A stretch of 64,000 bases of DNA from Richelia sp. SL_2_1 (GTDB lineage Bacteria; Cyanobacteriota; Cyanobacteriia; Cyanobacteriales; Nostocaceae). The stretch is taken from NCBI GenBank assembly GCA_012033205.1, contig JAAUSO010000004.1, positions 41,279 through 105,278 of the forward strand. The letters run 5' to 3'. Positions within the stretch are counted from its first letter, which is position 1, and each line of letters begins with the position of its first letter. Made by a program: the position numbers and the translations under genes. Shown one piece after another: positions 9,406-18,390 of this stretch. Below the pieces are notes generated by a model. It made no database searches. It saw only the letters and a program-made list of their open reading frames with translations, and had not been told where the DNA came from.

Positions 9406-12400
9406 GGAATGCGCAAAGCTATAAAAAAGCTACAACCGCCGACCAGTTTGTCACATATCCCATTCATGTCTTTATACTTAGGATTTTTACAGAAATAGCA
9501 ATCCATGCCAGCAAATACGCAGGTTAAGAGCAACATAAAATCAGCGATTCCTGTAAGACTGTCATACGTACCGCTCCAAATAGTATTTGTTAATCTCGTT
9601 ATAAAAAGAATGAGCGCTCCAATACAGAATATTCCCTTGATTGTTTTTCGCCCCTCACTTTTTTTGTCAAACGCAGCAAAAACGAGCGCTCCATTTGCTG
9701 TTAACTGAGCAAGTAAGGAAATAAAGTTGACGATTCTTTGTACTCTTCCCATGCCGGATTGGACACTAATATCTTTTTTGAAGGGCAGCGAGACAACATC
9801 TCCTACCTTTATCAGAGGTTCGCCGAAGGCTATCTTATGAGCGATGCTTATAGGTACAGCAAGCACTAAAGAGATGGCATCAACGATGCGGAAGGAGGTA
9901 TCAATTTCAGTCTTTCCATCTGTAACAAATTTCACTAGTTTTTCGATGAAAGAGAATCGAATTTTGGCAGATATCAAACTATGGAATAGACCTACCATGT
10001 TTTTTACTAGATCTAATACTCGCAACAGTATTTTCTTGATTAATTGAAGGAATGTTTCAATAGCTTCAGAACCGATATCAACCATTAAGGTCAGAATTTT
10101 ATCGACATTGAGATCGTCAATATCTAGAGAGTCATCTCCGAATATCTTTGTGAATGTTGTCTTAATTTGCTCAAAACAATCTGACAATTCACTAATGAAA
10201 TCGTTTATTAAGCCTTGCGTGAAACTCGTTATAGGATTTTCATCTTCGCTACCCAAGTCGAAACCGTTAATCTCAATGATTTCATTGAAGATTGGTTGGA
10301 GTTGCTCACAAATCCAAGAGATAGCGCTATTACCCATAATTTTATCGACTATACTCTGAGTCCCTTTGTAAAACTCAGCTATAGGTGTGGATGATTTTTG
10401 GGGCTTACTCACTTCTGGTTGGCTACTTGCTATACTTTTCCACTGATTAACTTGTGTAATCACTGCATCAAAGCTGCTTTCTACGCTATCTTTCACCGAA
10501 TCGACGAAATGAGGTATTTCTTCTAATCCACCATCAATGAAATCCACAATAAAATCTCGGACTCGCAGAATGTCTCCCCAATCAAAGACAAACTTGAGAA
10601 ACTCCCAAACTTTCTCAATACCAGTCTTTATTTGATTCCATAACCATGTTATTGCAGAACCAATTTGTTCTAGCGTCTCAACGACAAATTTCTTTACCGT
10701 GTTACCAATTTTACAGATAAATTGGAAAACTTTCGACTCTTTTACCTTGTGAATAACAAAAGTTACTCCTTCTTTAATGGCATGACCAATACCCTCAAAG
10801 AAATCGACGATGGTATCGCCCAAGTTTTTAAAGAACTCGCCTACACTGCCTGAATGAATCAACTTGTTAATGTCTTCCTGAAGGAGGATTCTTACACCTT
10901 TAGAATCAGTCTGGATTCCCCATTGATATTCGTCCGGTAAAGACTGAGCCTTTAAGATAGAGCTAAATTCTGCACCTGGACTGACCAGGGAAACACCCGC
11001 TACTACTCCATTGGTTGAACTGGCAAGTTTAGTGAGATTATTCAATCCACCTGCAATGGCATCAACTTGATGGCGATCTGCTCCAGTACGGAAACTTTCA
11101 GGCAGTAAATGTTCTTCTCCATTGGGTGTAGAAATCGTTGCCGAGCGCAGTTCATCCGCAGTCATGGATTGGAAGCGTTCGTGCATCCCACTGGCAGGAT
11201 TCACATCAATACACTCGTTAAAACCTTCAATCTCAAAGCGGTAGATGGCTGGAGTGAGCGATCGCACCCGATCAAACAAACTAATACTGCCATTAAAATC
11301 AGTTTCGGTTTCAAAGGAAACATTTGGCCCAATAAAGACAACACAGCCATTTAAAACCACACTGGACAGAACAGAGGCGGAAACTTTTACCTTAGTACCA
11401 ATTTGCGGCAGACTACCCTCACTGAGTACCCGCAGGGTTGTGCCATAGCAAGTAACCTTTGTCACTTCTTCAGGATTGGCAACTGTGAGAGGACGCTCTT
11501 GCCAAATACCTTGACTCGCATCACGGGCAAGGAATGATGCCTGTCCATTGGCATACACCATGAGTAGAGAAGTGGTCAAGTGTTCATCGCCATGTACAGG
11601 AGCGATGGCTTGAACATCCACTCGCAAGCGTAATGGTTCGCCCCAAGCAGCGTTTGCTGATACTTTTTTAACGGTATTGAGATCGCCGTTTTGCAACAGA
11701 GACCACACCGATGCGCTACCGTCGGGGGCTTCTCCCACAATTAAATCTCGAACATTAGGCGCAGCCTCTGGTGATGTGATAACAGTTAGAGGAATTTCTC
11801 CTCCATTAATTACGACTTTCAAAACATCAGAAGCTTGAATGAGGTGAACACCTTGACCACCAACATAGATGTCACTTCCCATATAGGTTCTGCGTCGTCC
11901 TTTTTGGATCAGTTTAGTTAATCCACTCTCTAAAACATTGGCACCTGCTGGACAAGGTAAAGGTTCTACGGGGGGAATGGTACTAAAGCTGCCATCAGCT
12001 TTATAGGCGGGGAAAGGACGGAACGAAAGATCCCGTGTTCCACCACTGATGCCCAATACCGCAATACCAGCGCCCAAGGTAGGATGAACTGCTACCTCAA
12101 AATCCAAGATTTCCTCTAAAGTGACAGCAGGATTGAAAATTAAAGCTTGGGCAAAAGATTTTTGGAAAGTGTTACGAAGTAAATACAACGTATCGTTAGG
12201 GCCACGATCTCCAGCCACTACGACTGTCCAAATGCCATCACCGCCATCTAAGATCCGAATCCCTTCAACACGGATATCTTCCCGGCTACCGCAGTCAATC
12301 CAAGAAATGTTCTCCCAATCGCTGGTACGGCTACTCAAGTCATAGGCGACAAAAACGCGACTTTTTTCAGAAGAACCATCATCTACAGCTACGGCAATGG

Positions 12401-12815
12401 TAATGCGATCATGATCCGTCCAACCCGCAGCATGGGCGCGAACCCGAATCGAGTTCCCCATAATGTTCTTAAATGCTTGACTCAGATCGATCAGCTTCCA
12501 TCCATCACCGCTTTCAGACTCATCATCTTTACGAACGAGATAAAGCTGATTTTGATTGCTAATGGTTAACACCATCGGTGTCACAACGTTCCATTTCTTA
12601 TCAGGAATTGCCACCATCCGACGTTGAAAGCGTCCATCAGCATTAGGATCTGACAGATCTTCTCGTCCAAAGGCACGCGAAGACTCCATATAGTCGATAA
12701 TATCTGTTCCAACTGTAAACCTAGCAGTTTTACCAGTGGTGGTATTGGCAGAAAAACTTAGTACGCGAGGATCACTCATGGCTTTTAAGCTGACAGTAAA
12801 TGTTGTTGAATTCAT
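9402..12815 (-). CDS. Large protein: beta-propeller-like N-half, amphipathic helices, membrane C-terminus
   Basis: I do not recognise a named family for this 1137-residue protein. Residues 1-540 are beta-rich with repeating blades (QNQLYLVRKDD..GWKLIDL, SVWSLLQNGDLNTV, LLMVYANGQASFLA..WQERPL), like a lectin-type or WD40-like propeller. A beta-sandwich-like stretch follows (about 480-540), then a long run of amphipathic helices (about 640-830: FFKNLGDTIVDFF, AIKEGVTFVIHKVKE, AITWLWNQIKTGIEKVWEFL, FVFDWGDILRVRDF) and finally three or four hydrophobic segments (about 1030-1137). No signal peptide is evident. The design (binding head, amphipathic stem, membrane tail) suggests a membrane-inserting or pore-forming protein. 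It is followed by a 73-codon membrane ORF and preceded by a possible TULIP/P47-like protein 66 bp upstream, probably in one operon. Confidence 0.6.
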   Translation of the reverse strand: MNSTTFTVSLKAMSDPRVLSFSANTTTGKTARFTVGTDIIDYMESSRAFGREDLSDPNADGRFQRRMVAIPDKKWNVVTPMVLTISNQNQLYLVRKDDESESGDGWKLIDLSQAFKNIMGNSIRVRAHAAGWTDHDRITIAVAVDDGSSEKSRVFVAYDLSSRTSDWENISWIDCGSREDIRVEGIRILDGGDGIWTVVVAGDRGPNDTLYLLRNTFQKSFAQALIFNPAVTLEEILDFEVAVHPTLGAGIAVLGISGGTRDLSFRPFPAYKADGSFSTIPPVEPLPCPAGANVLESGLTKLIQKGRRRTYMGSDIYVGGQGVHLIQASDVLKVVINGGEIPLTVITSPEAAPNVRDLIVGEAPDGSASVWSLLQNGDLNTVKKVSANAAWGEPLRLRVDVQAIAPVHGDEHLTTSLLMVYANGQASFLARDASQGIWQERPLTVANPEEVTKVTCYGTTLRVLSEGSLPQIGTKVKVSASVLSSVVLNGCVVFIGPNVSFETETDFNGSISLFDRVRSLTPAIYRFEIEGFNECIDVNPASGMHERFQSMTADELRSATISTPNGEEHLLPESFRTGADRHQVDAIAGGLNNLTKLASSTNGVVAGVSLVSPGAEFSSILKAQSLPDEYQWGIQTDSKGVRILLQEDINKLIHSGSVGEFFKNLGDTIVDFFEGIGHAIKEGVTFVIHKVKESKVFQFICKIGNTVKKFVVETLEQIGSAITWLWNQIKTGIEKVWEFLKFVFDWGDILRVRDFIVDFIDGGLEEIPHFVDSVKDSVESSFDAVITQVNQWKSIASSQPEVSKPQKSSTPIAEFYKGTQSIVDKIMGNSAISWICEQLQPIFNEIIEINGFDLGSEDENPITSFTQGLINDFISELSDCFEQIKTTFTKIFGDDSLDIDDLNVDKILTLMVDIGSEAIETFLQLIKKILLRVLDLVKNMVGLFHSLISAKIRFSFIEKLVKFVTDGKTEIDTSFRIVDAISLVLAVPISIAHKIAFGEPLIKVGDVVSLPFKKDISVQSGMGRVQRIVNFISLLAQLTANGALVFAAFDKKSEGRKTIKGIFCIGALILFITRLTNTIWSGTYDSLTGIADFMLLLTCVFAGMDCYFCKNPKYKDMNGICDKLVGGCSFFIALRIP

Positions 12816-12881
12816 GTGAAGTTTATCTTCAGAAAAGCTCTTTTAAAAAGATAAACAGGATTATGGTTAGTGCTTTTCAGC

Positions 12882-14516
12882 TTAAGGTGCTTGATAGATG
12901 GCATCAAAAATTAGGTCGCCTGTATTTGAGAAGCGGGGATTCTGGAAGGTAAATACGCCGCCGCCAGGAGGAATAAATGCGTGCTGGCTAAGATCAAGTT
13001 TTAGATTATTGAATTCACTTTCCAGGGCATTTTTTAATCCGTCTAGTATGGATTGCTGCATATTAGCTAAAGCCTCTGCTGGAGTCCCATCAATGATTCC
13101 AAGTGTATCCAAGACACCTGCAAAAAATTCGGTGACGTCAGCTAAACCTTTAGTCTCAGCTTCAGTTACCTTAACTTGGGAAATGCTAAAGTCTAATTTT
13201 GGGTTTAATTTAAATTTCTCTCCAATCCCTTCTCCTTGAAGTGTTACGGAGCCTGAGATATCTGAATAACCTCGATAGTGAATCCAAGATACATGCTCCT
13301 TACCACCCAAAGGACCACGATCGGGTGTGTATCCATCATATATAGCGTGGCTATTGATCTGGCCCGAGAGCGTTATTCGATTGGTACCGGGCTGAATTTC
13401 AAGCTTAAGCGAATAATCCCTTGCGGTATCATAATGACAATACATGTAAAACGGAGGAATAATGCAGGCTTCTCTCTGAGAAACTTCAGGGATTTGCTCT
13501 TGTCGTTTAAATGTCCATGTCAATCCGCTGGATTCAAGAGTTTCTCCTTGAAGACTTTGCGATAAAGCCTGGATTAGGTATTTTTCCATAAACACCTGTT
13601 TACTGATAGCCATCACACCAGAGATTGAACCTTGAGTCCCATCTATCATTTCAGGACGAACCCAGTTATCTTGAAGTGCAATTCTGGCAGTATCAAGATT
13701 GGCTGGCAGGGGTCGCCTTGCAAACATCCCTAAATAACTAAGGGTACTGGCTTCGGGAACAGAATCAGCTTTGACATTAAAAATAAAGTCAGTCAAGGCG
13801 AAAGTGGGGAGAATAGCCTCCTTTGATTTTTCCTTACTTCGACGCACCACAGTACCCAGCATGAAATCGCCAGCCCCTCCAGCCCCTACTTGCAGTAAAT
13901 TGTTCAATGAAGTTAAGGCTTTAGTACGAACTGCTTTTGGAACATCATCGGGAATATGAATATTCTTATTGTCAGAAAGCAAAAGATTGACTTGCGTAAA
14001 CTTCATGAATAAATATTCGATGGAGAATACAGAGTCTGGTAGTCCAGACTGTTTGATAACCTCTTCAGCAGATCCTCGAACACTGGGGTCAATTTGCTCA
14101 AGCATCTTGAGATCGCATGGTTTTTTATCGAGATCTGTTAAAAAGGAAACGCTCCAATTTTTGAAATCATAAGAGCCTTTTTCCTCCTCTTCTTCATCGA
14201 AGTAGGTTACAGTTCCCGACTGTAGATGGAGTGTGACTTCCACCTGTCCTAACTTGCCACTTGGAACGTAAAAGCTGACTGTTAACGGCGCGAACTCCGC
14301 CTCTAGACCATATTGTGAAGGTTTGCCATCCTTCTTAAGTGGAAAAATTTTAACTAGAGCAAAATCTTTCATCTCACCAATGCTAGAAAACTCGGAACGG
14401 GCTATCCAAGATTCCCAAGCTGCTGTCATCTGGCTATTAATTGCCTTTTGAGCAAGGGCAAGGCACATATCGAAATCAACCAGAGAGTTTTGCGTATCTT
14501 TAGACATATTTGACAT
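12882..14516 (-). CDS. 544-residue protein, possibly TULIP/P47-like
   Basis: The protein starts with a helix (DFDMCLALAQKAINSQMTAAW) followed by long beta-rich regions, contains ACIIPPFYMYCHYD near 360 and ends with IPPGGGVFTFQNPRFSNTGD. The helix-first layout, alternating long beta stretches and the Gly-rich FTF end resemble the TULIP-fold P47/OrfX proteins of clostridial neurotoxin clusters; this is weak pattern recognition, not an alignment. No signal peptide is seen. The gene is immediately upstream of the 1137-residue propeller/amphipathic protein (66 bp gap), so the two are probably co-expressed and may act together, with the convergent S8 protease. Function is otherwise unknown. Confidence 0.5.
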   Translation of the reverse strand: MSNMSKDTQNSLVDFDMCLALAQKAINSQMTAAWESWIARSEFSSIGEMKDFALVKIFPLKKDGKPSQYGLEAEFAPLTVSFYVPSGKLGQVEVTLHLQSGTVTYFDEEEEEKGSYDFKNWSVSFLTDLDKKPCDLKMLEQIDPSVRGSAEEVIKQSGLPDSVFSIEYLFMKFTQVNLLLSDNKNIHIPDDVPKAVRTKALTSLNNLLQVGAGGAGDFMLGTVVRRSKEKSKEAILPTFALTDFIFNVKADSVPEASTLSYLGMFARRPLPANLDTARIALQDNWVRPEMIDGTQGSISGVMAISKQVFMEKYLIQALSQSLQGETLESSGLTWTFKRQEQIPEVSQREACIIPPFYMYCHYDTARDYSLKLEIQPGTNRITLSGQINSHAIYDGYTPDRGPLGGKEHVSWIHYRGYSDISGSVTLQGEGIGEKFKLNPKLDFSISQVKVTEAETKGLADVTEFFAGVLDTLGIIDGTPAEALANMQQSILDGLKNALESEFNNLKLDLSQHAFIPPGGGVFTFQNPRFSNTGDLIFDAIYQAP

Positions 14517-14832
14517 CAGTTCAAAAGTTTATTTATCTTGGTTGGAAATTTGTATACTTGAACTCTAATGGCGGTAAACTTTTGGTTTGATACTTGCCAA
14601 TTTCATAACGATAGCCAATCGGTTCTACCGCACTCAATAGCATCACCTGTGGTGATGCTGCTTTTAATGTCCTACTAGCTTGATGAATTAGTCAAATACT
14701 TTTTACAGTTAGATACTATCAGTTGTATTTGTTTATATACTTATCAAGTTATTAAAGACAAAAGCTTTGTTTTTCAAGCTTTTAACGTGTTAAATAAGAT
14801 TACGCAAATTTGTTTACATTATCTCTGCGTTT
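14517..14832. other. Gene-free stretch
   Basis: It holds the likely promoter of the 544-residue gene and a small inverted repeat (CATCACC..GGTGATG near 14640-14657). I see no coding sequence. Confidence 0.5.
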
Positions 14833-15753
14833 TTAATTTTCGGAAATTAATTCCTCCACTTCATCTAAAAGCTGGTTGATTTTCTGTTGGTTGTGAGATT
14901 TGATTGCACTACGTTTTTGACGTATAAGCTTATTAATCGCATTCAACCGTTCAGTTACAGCATTGTGTGATTGTGATTCAGATTGAAGTGCTTTCACTCT
15001 TGTTTTGATTTCGCTCAAAGAAAGATTGTCTGCGATCGCTATTTTGAGTAATTCAGTGCGCTGTTGTTCAGATTTAATTCGTGCGATCGCTTGGGCTTTG
15101 GTGTATTCAATCTCTCCTTGTTGCAGAGATGAAAGAATCTCTTCCGGTAGCTTCAGTAAGGGAAGCCGACTAGAACGGAAACTAGCTGCATTAAATTTTC
15201 CGATAGTTTGAAGTATTGATTCAACTTGCTCTAGTTTGATTAGATCGTTTTGATTCAGCGATAAACTTCTTTGTTTGGCGTTGAAAAACCTGTGTAAGAG
15301 GGAAATGACTTCATTGGCACTTTCTTTGAGAGATAGCGATAGTAGTTCTAGTATGGCTTCTGTTTCTTCAACTGGATTGAGTTCCTCCCGTTGCAAATTC
15401 TCCATCAGAGCAATTTGTAGAGCTTGTTGATCATCTAGCTCTAAGGAAATAATGGGGACTTCCACTAATCCTACAGTGCGTGCGGCTCTGATTCTTCTTT
15501 CGCCAGCAATTAATTCATATTTACCGTGAGCAAGTGGACGAACTAGGACTGGTTCTAAAATGCCGTGTTCTTTGACCGATTGTACAAGTTGAGCCAACTT
15601 TTTCGGGTCGAAGTAACGGCGTGGTTGTTTCAGAGATAATTCAATCAGATCAATTGCAACTGTAATAGGGCATTGAGTAGGAAACCCAATATAATTAATA
15701 TCAAATCTATGTGATGATGCTGTCCAAGGGGACGGTTCTGATAGCATAAGCAT
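14833..15753 (-). CDS. parB: ParB/Spo0J-family partition protein, solitary
   Basis: This 306-residue protein has a ParB/Srx N-terminal domain (about 30-125) with QPRRYFD, the nucleotide-binding GERRIRAA motif and ENLQREELNPVEE, then a region for helix-turn-helix DNA binding (about 190-250, EYTKAQAIARI) and a coiled C-terminus. ParB proteins bind parS and hydrolyse CTP to spread along DNA for replicon segregation. No ParA lies next to it, so it may be an orphan regulator or plasmid remnant. A TTCCTCACAAG-type direct repeat (15851-15869) lies about 98 nt upstream, linking it to the regulon described elsewhere. The start is the first of two Met codons (MLM). Confidence 0.85.
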   Translation of the reverse strand: MLMLSEPSPWTASSHRFDINYIGFPTQCPITVAIDLIELSLKQPRRYFDPKKLAQLVQSVKEHGILEPVLVRPLAHGKYELIAGERRIRAARTVGLVEVPIISLELDDQQALQIALMENLQREELNPVEETEAILELLSLSLKESANEVISLLHRFFNAKQRSLSLNQNDLIKLEQVESILQTIGKFNAASFRSSRLPLLKLPEEILSSLQQGEIEYTKAQAIARIKSEQQRTELLKIAIADNLSLSEIKTRVKALQSESQSHNAVTERLNAINKLIRQKRSAIKSHNQQKINQLLDEVEELISEN

Positions 15754-15850
15754 AAATTTTGCTGATTAACCTTAAAACCAATGAGAGATTGTTATTCTAT
15801 TCAACAAAGCTGGTTAAATCTGCTTCTAACGTTAAATTAAACAATAATTA

Positions 15851-15869
15851 TGAGGAACTTGTGAGGAAA
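15851..15869 (-). promoter_or_regulatory. TTCCTCACA direct-repeat operator upstream of parB
   Basis: In gene sense it reads TTTCCTCACAAGTTCCTCAT, two half-sites 11 bp apart, then 10 nt and TTAA. The gap to the parB start is about 98 nt. Confidence 0.75.
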
Positions 15870-16059
15870 GTAAGTAATATCAAATTTTTTAATAAAAAAA
15901 TCTGTTGTACAAGCATTTCTACTAAAAAACAGAAGCAATCGGGCAATTAATCAATTTAAATCCGAAATTGTGCATTTTGCCAAGATTTGGCAGTCTCTGC
16001 GATACCTGGGGCGGGCGTATCCATCGCACTATAAGGAGTCGTGTAAATAAATTGATAAA

Positions 16060-16615
16060 CTATGTTGAATTTCTAGGGCTAATTTGATAGTTCCATTCAC
16101 CATGAAAAGTATCTTTTGTGATGGCAATAGCATTGAAGTCTTCATCGGATACTTTAATACCTATTTGATACTGATTTGGGTCTACTTGTGCGTGAACTGT
16201 TAAGCCATGTTTTGTACTTGTATTACCAATCAAGCTTACAATCACCATTAAGCTATCCAAGGGTCGTCCTCGCCAGTTTTGAGAAATATGGCAGAATAAT
16301 CGATGCTCGATTCGATTCCATTTGCTAGTTCCAGGTGGAAAATGGCAAACGTGAACAGTTAAACCTGTTTGCGGAGCAAACTCCTGTAATTTCAGTTTCC
16401 AGAGGCGGCTACGGTAGCTATTACTACCTCCGCAATCGGCTGTAATCAGAAGATGCTGACTATCTGGATATAATGGTTTTCCCATATTGAACCACCAATT
16501 CCGTATTGTCTCGACTGCAAACGATGCTGTGTCGTGGTCAATACCTATACTTACCCAAGCATCAAATGTTGCTTTTACTCGGTCGATCGCAGGTTGACCA
16601 TATTTTCACCATCGC
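16060..16615 (-). pseudogene. ISAzo13-family transposase C-terminal fragment
   Basis: The frame reads KYGQPAIDRVKATFDAWVS, GIDHDTASFAVETIRNWW, then LLITADCGGSN, CHFPPGTSKWNRIEHRLF and FHGEWNYQISP, the DDE-containing C-terminal half of ISAzo13 (Rhodopirellula-type) transposases. The N-terminal half is missing; upstream at about 16616 an unrelated 73-codon frame ends with TGA. The element is dead. The downstream sequence GGAGTCGTGTAAATAAA (16035-16051) may be the old IS end. Confidence 0.8.
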
Positions 16616-16616
16616 A

Positions 16617-16827
16617 GCACTTTGTATTTCTCGGCAGCCACTGCTAGTGCTGAATTGAGTGCTTCATCAGCAGGGGCGTTTTCTTCAAACATCTGCATCC
16701 AAAGCTTTGTAGAACCTCTTTCCATTTGTTCTGTCATCGCTTCTAATCTCCTATGTAGTGATTCGATTACGGGAGCAATCGGTAATATAAAGACTATGCG
16801 GAAAACTCGGAAAATTCTCGATCTCAA
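16617..16827 (-). CDS. Short unrecognised ORF abutting the ISAzo13 remnant
   Basis: About 73 codons, ATG at 16827, with a hydrophobic start (FRVFRIVFILPIAPVIESL) and a helical charged remainder (RRLEAMTEQMERG..FEENAPADEALN). It ends exactly at the IS fragment boundary, so it may be the N-terminal part of a gene interrupted by the element, or a spurious ORF. No family is recognised. Confidence 0.3.
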
Positions 16828-17050
16828 CCCTTTAGTAAGTTGGCTGAGTAGGCACGTTAGTATACCTAAAGAAAATTTTTGACCAATGTTTAGTGTATGA
16901 CACTACACTCAATAGTATGTATAAAAATACAAGACGATTCATCAGCTTAATTATTCTACATGTTAATCTTTTTGTCAGATAAAATACAATCTTTTGCTGT
17001 TGCTCGGAGGAATTAAAAGATCAGGTTGTGGTGTCACGCACCAACCAGAG

Positions 17051-17161
17051 TAAGTAAGTCGGCAGAAACAAACAGAACTATGTAATAGAATGTAAATTAG
17101 CTTTAAGCCCTTACCCCTACTGCCTTGTCCTAATTACAATTTTCAAGGCCGACCTACTTAC
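17051..17161. repeat. MITE-like element, copy 1
   Basis: About 110 bp bounded by inverted ends AGTAAGTAAGTCGGC and GCCGACCTACTTACT. Its left part (AACTATGTAATAGAATGTAAA) matches the elements starting at 39583 and 58126. It has no coding capacity and the compact non-autonomous layout of a MITE. Confidence 0.75.
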
Positions 17162-17214
17162 TGTGACAATTACGGTCATTGCTGGCTTTAAAACTTTAAT
17201 ATTAATTAATAACA

Positions 17215-18216
17215 TCAAAGTTTTAGTTGCGAAATGGCATTGTGCAAAACTTCGCTGGAATTCTTCAGTTTTTCTAATTCCGTTTCTGTGAGAGTAAAAT
17301 TCACTTTTCTATCAACACCACGACGGTTAATAACTGTGGGGAGACTCAAACAAACATCTTTAATACCGTAAAAATCTTCTACCAAACTACTGACAGTAAA
17401 TACACGATTTTGGTCGCGCAAAATAGCTTTGACAATATCAGTTACTCCCAAACCAATTGCGTAGGAAGTTGCACCTTTACGTTTGATGATTTCGTAGGCT
17501 GCATTTTTAACTTCTTCAAAGGTTTGATGTAAAAATTCTTGGTCTGCGGTTGTACTTTTTTCTAAACCTCCCTCACACAGATGCATCCCAGAAATATTTA
17601 CTTTACTCCATACAGGAACTTCACTATCACCATGTTCGCCAATGATGTATGCATGGAAACTACGGGGATCTAACCGTAATTTTTCTGCTAATAGATAGCG
17701 AAAACGAGCAGTGTCTAAAACTGTTCCCGAACCAATTACTGAAGCACTAGGTAAGCCAGACAGTTTTAATGATATATAAGTCATCACATCTACTGGGTTA
17801 GTAACAATCAGTAGAATTGCATCAGGACAATGTTCCACTACCTCTGGAACTAAATTTTTGAATAATTCTGCATTGCGCTGCATCAGATCGAGACGGGTTT
17901 CACCAGGAAGTTGCTTGGCTCCGGCTGTAATAATTACAATATCGGCATCGTCTCCGATACCCTCCGCGAATGAACCTGCTTTAATCGCAGTTGGCTCAAT
18001 AAACGGCGAACCATGTAACAAATCCATGACTTCACCTTCCAGCTTTTTCTGGTTAATATCAACCAGTACTAATTCATCTAAAGTATTTTGAATTAGCAGA
18101 GAATAAGCACAAGCTAATCCTACTTGACCTGCACCAATAATTACACCCTTGCGGGGGCGAAGTTTTACAATACTTTTTTTCGTAGCATCTGATGGAGATG
18201 TGAAAATTTGTTGCAT
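17215..18216 (-). CDS. ldh: L-lactate dehydrogenase
   Basis: This 333-residue enzyme interconverts pyruvate and L-lactate with NADH, the terminal step of lactate fermentation. It shows the NAD-binding GAGQVG loop (about 28-33), NPVDVMTY substrate-region motif (about 141-148), and the catalytic His in [10 protein letters not shown] (near 190). [11 protein letters not shown] is the mobile active-site loop with the substrate-polarising Arg, and its preceding Gln (AKQLPGETR) is the lactate- rather than malate-type residue. Length is close to the usual 310-330 with a short N-terminal extension. In cyanobacteria it suits dark or anoxic redox balancing, in keeping with the hydrogenase and N-ATPase further right. 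I see no TTCCTCACA element upstream. Confidence 0.93.
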   Translation of the reverse strand: MQQIFTSPSDATKKSIVKLRPRKGVIIGAGQVGLACAYSLLIQNTLDELVLVDINQKKLEGEVMDLLHGSPFIEPTAIKAGSFAEGIGDDADIVIITAGAKQLPGETRLDLMQRNAELFKNLVPEVVEHCPDAILLIVTNPVDVMTYISLKLSGLPSASVIGSGTVLDTARFRYLLAEKLRLDPRSFHAYIIGEHGDSEVPVWSKVNISGMHLCEGGLEKSTTADQEFLHQTFEEVKNAAYEIIKRKGATSYAIGLGVTDIVKAILRDQNRVFTVSSLVEDFYGIKDVCLSLPTVINRRGVDRKVNFTLTETELEKLKNSSEVLHNAISQLKL

Positions 18217-18390
18217 TATCTAGAAATTTGGTTGGTTTATTAGATGGTAAGAGGATAGGGATGCGTCGTGCTTAAAAGAGCCTTCTGCGGGCGGGAGCCT
18301 GAGAACTCGGCTAAACAGCTTTCGCTCTATTAACTAATCTAGCTAATTGCTGATAGAGTAAATCATTTTCTCCACGCCAATACCGAAGCA

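Noticed and set aside
15759..15950. Plus-strand 63-codon ORF upstream of parB
   Set aside because: It overlaps the regulatory repeat and AT-rich promoter and shows no protein-like pattern.
8076..16615. One ISAzo13 copy split by the 8.3-16 kb cluster
   Set aside because: Both fragments are on the minus strand with the N-terminal piece at lower coordinates, so a simple insertion would give the opposite order.
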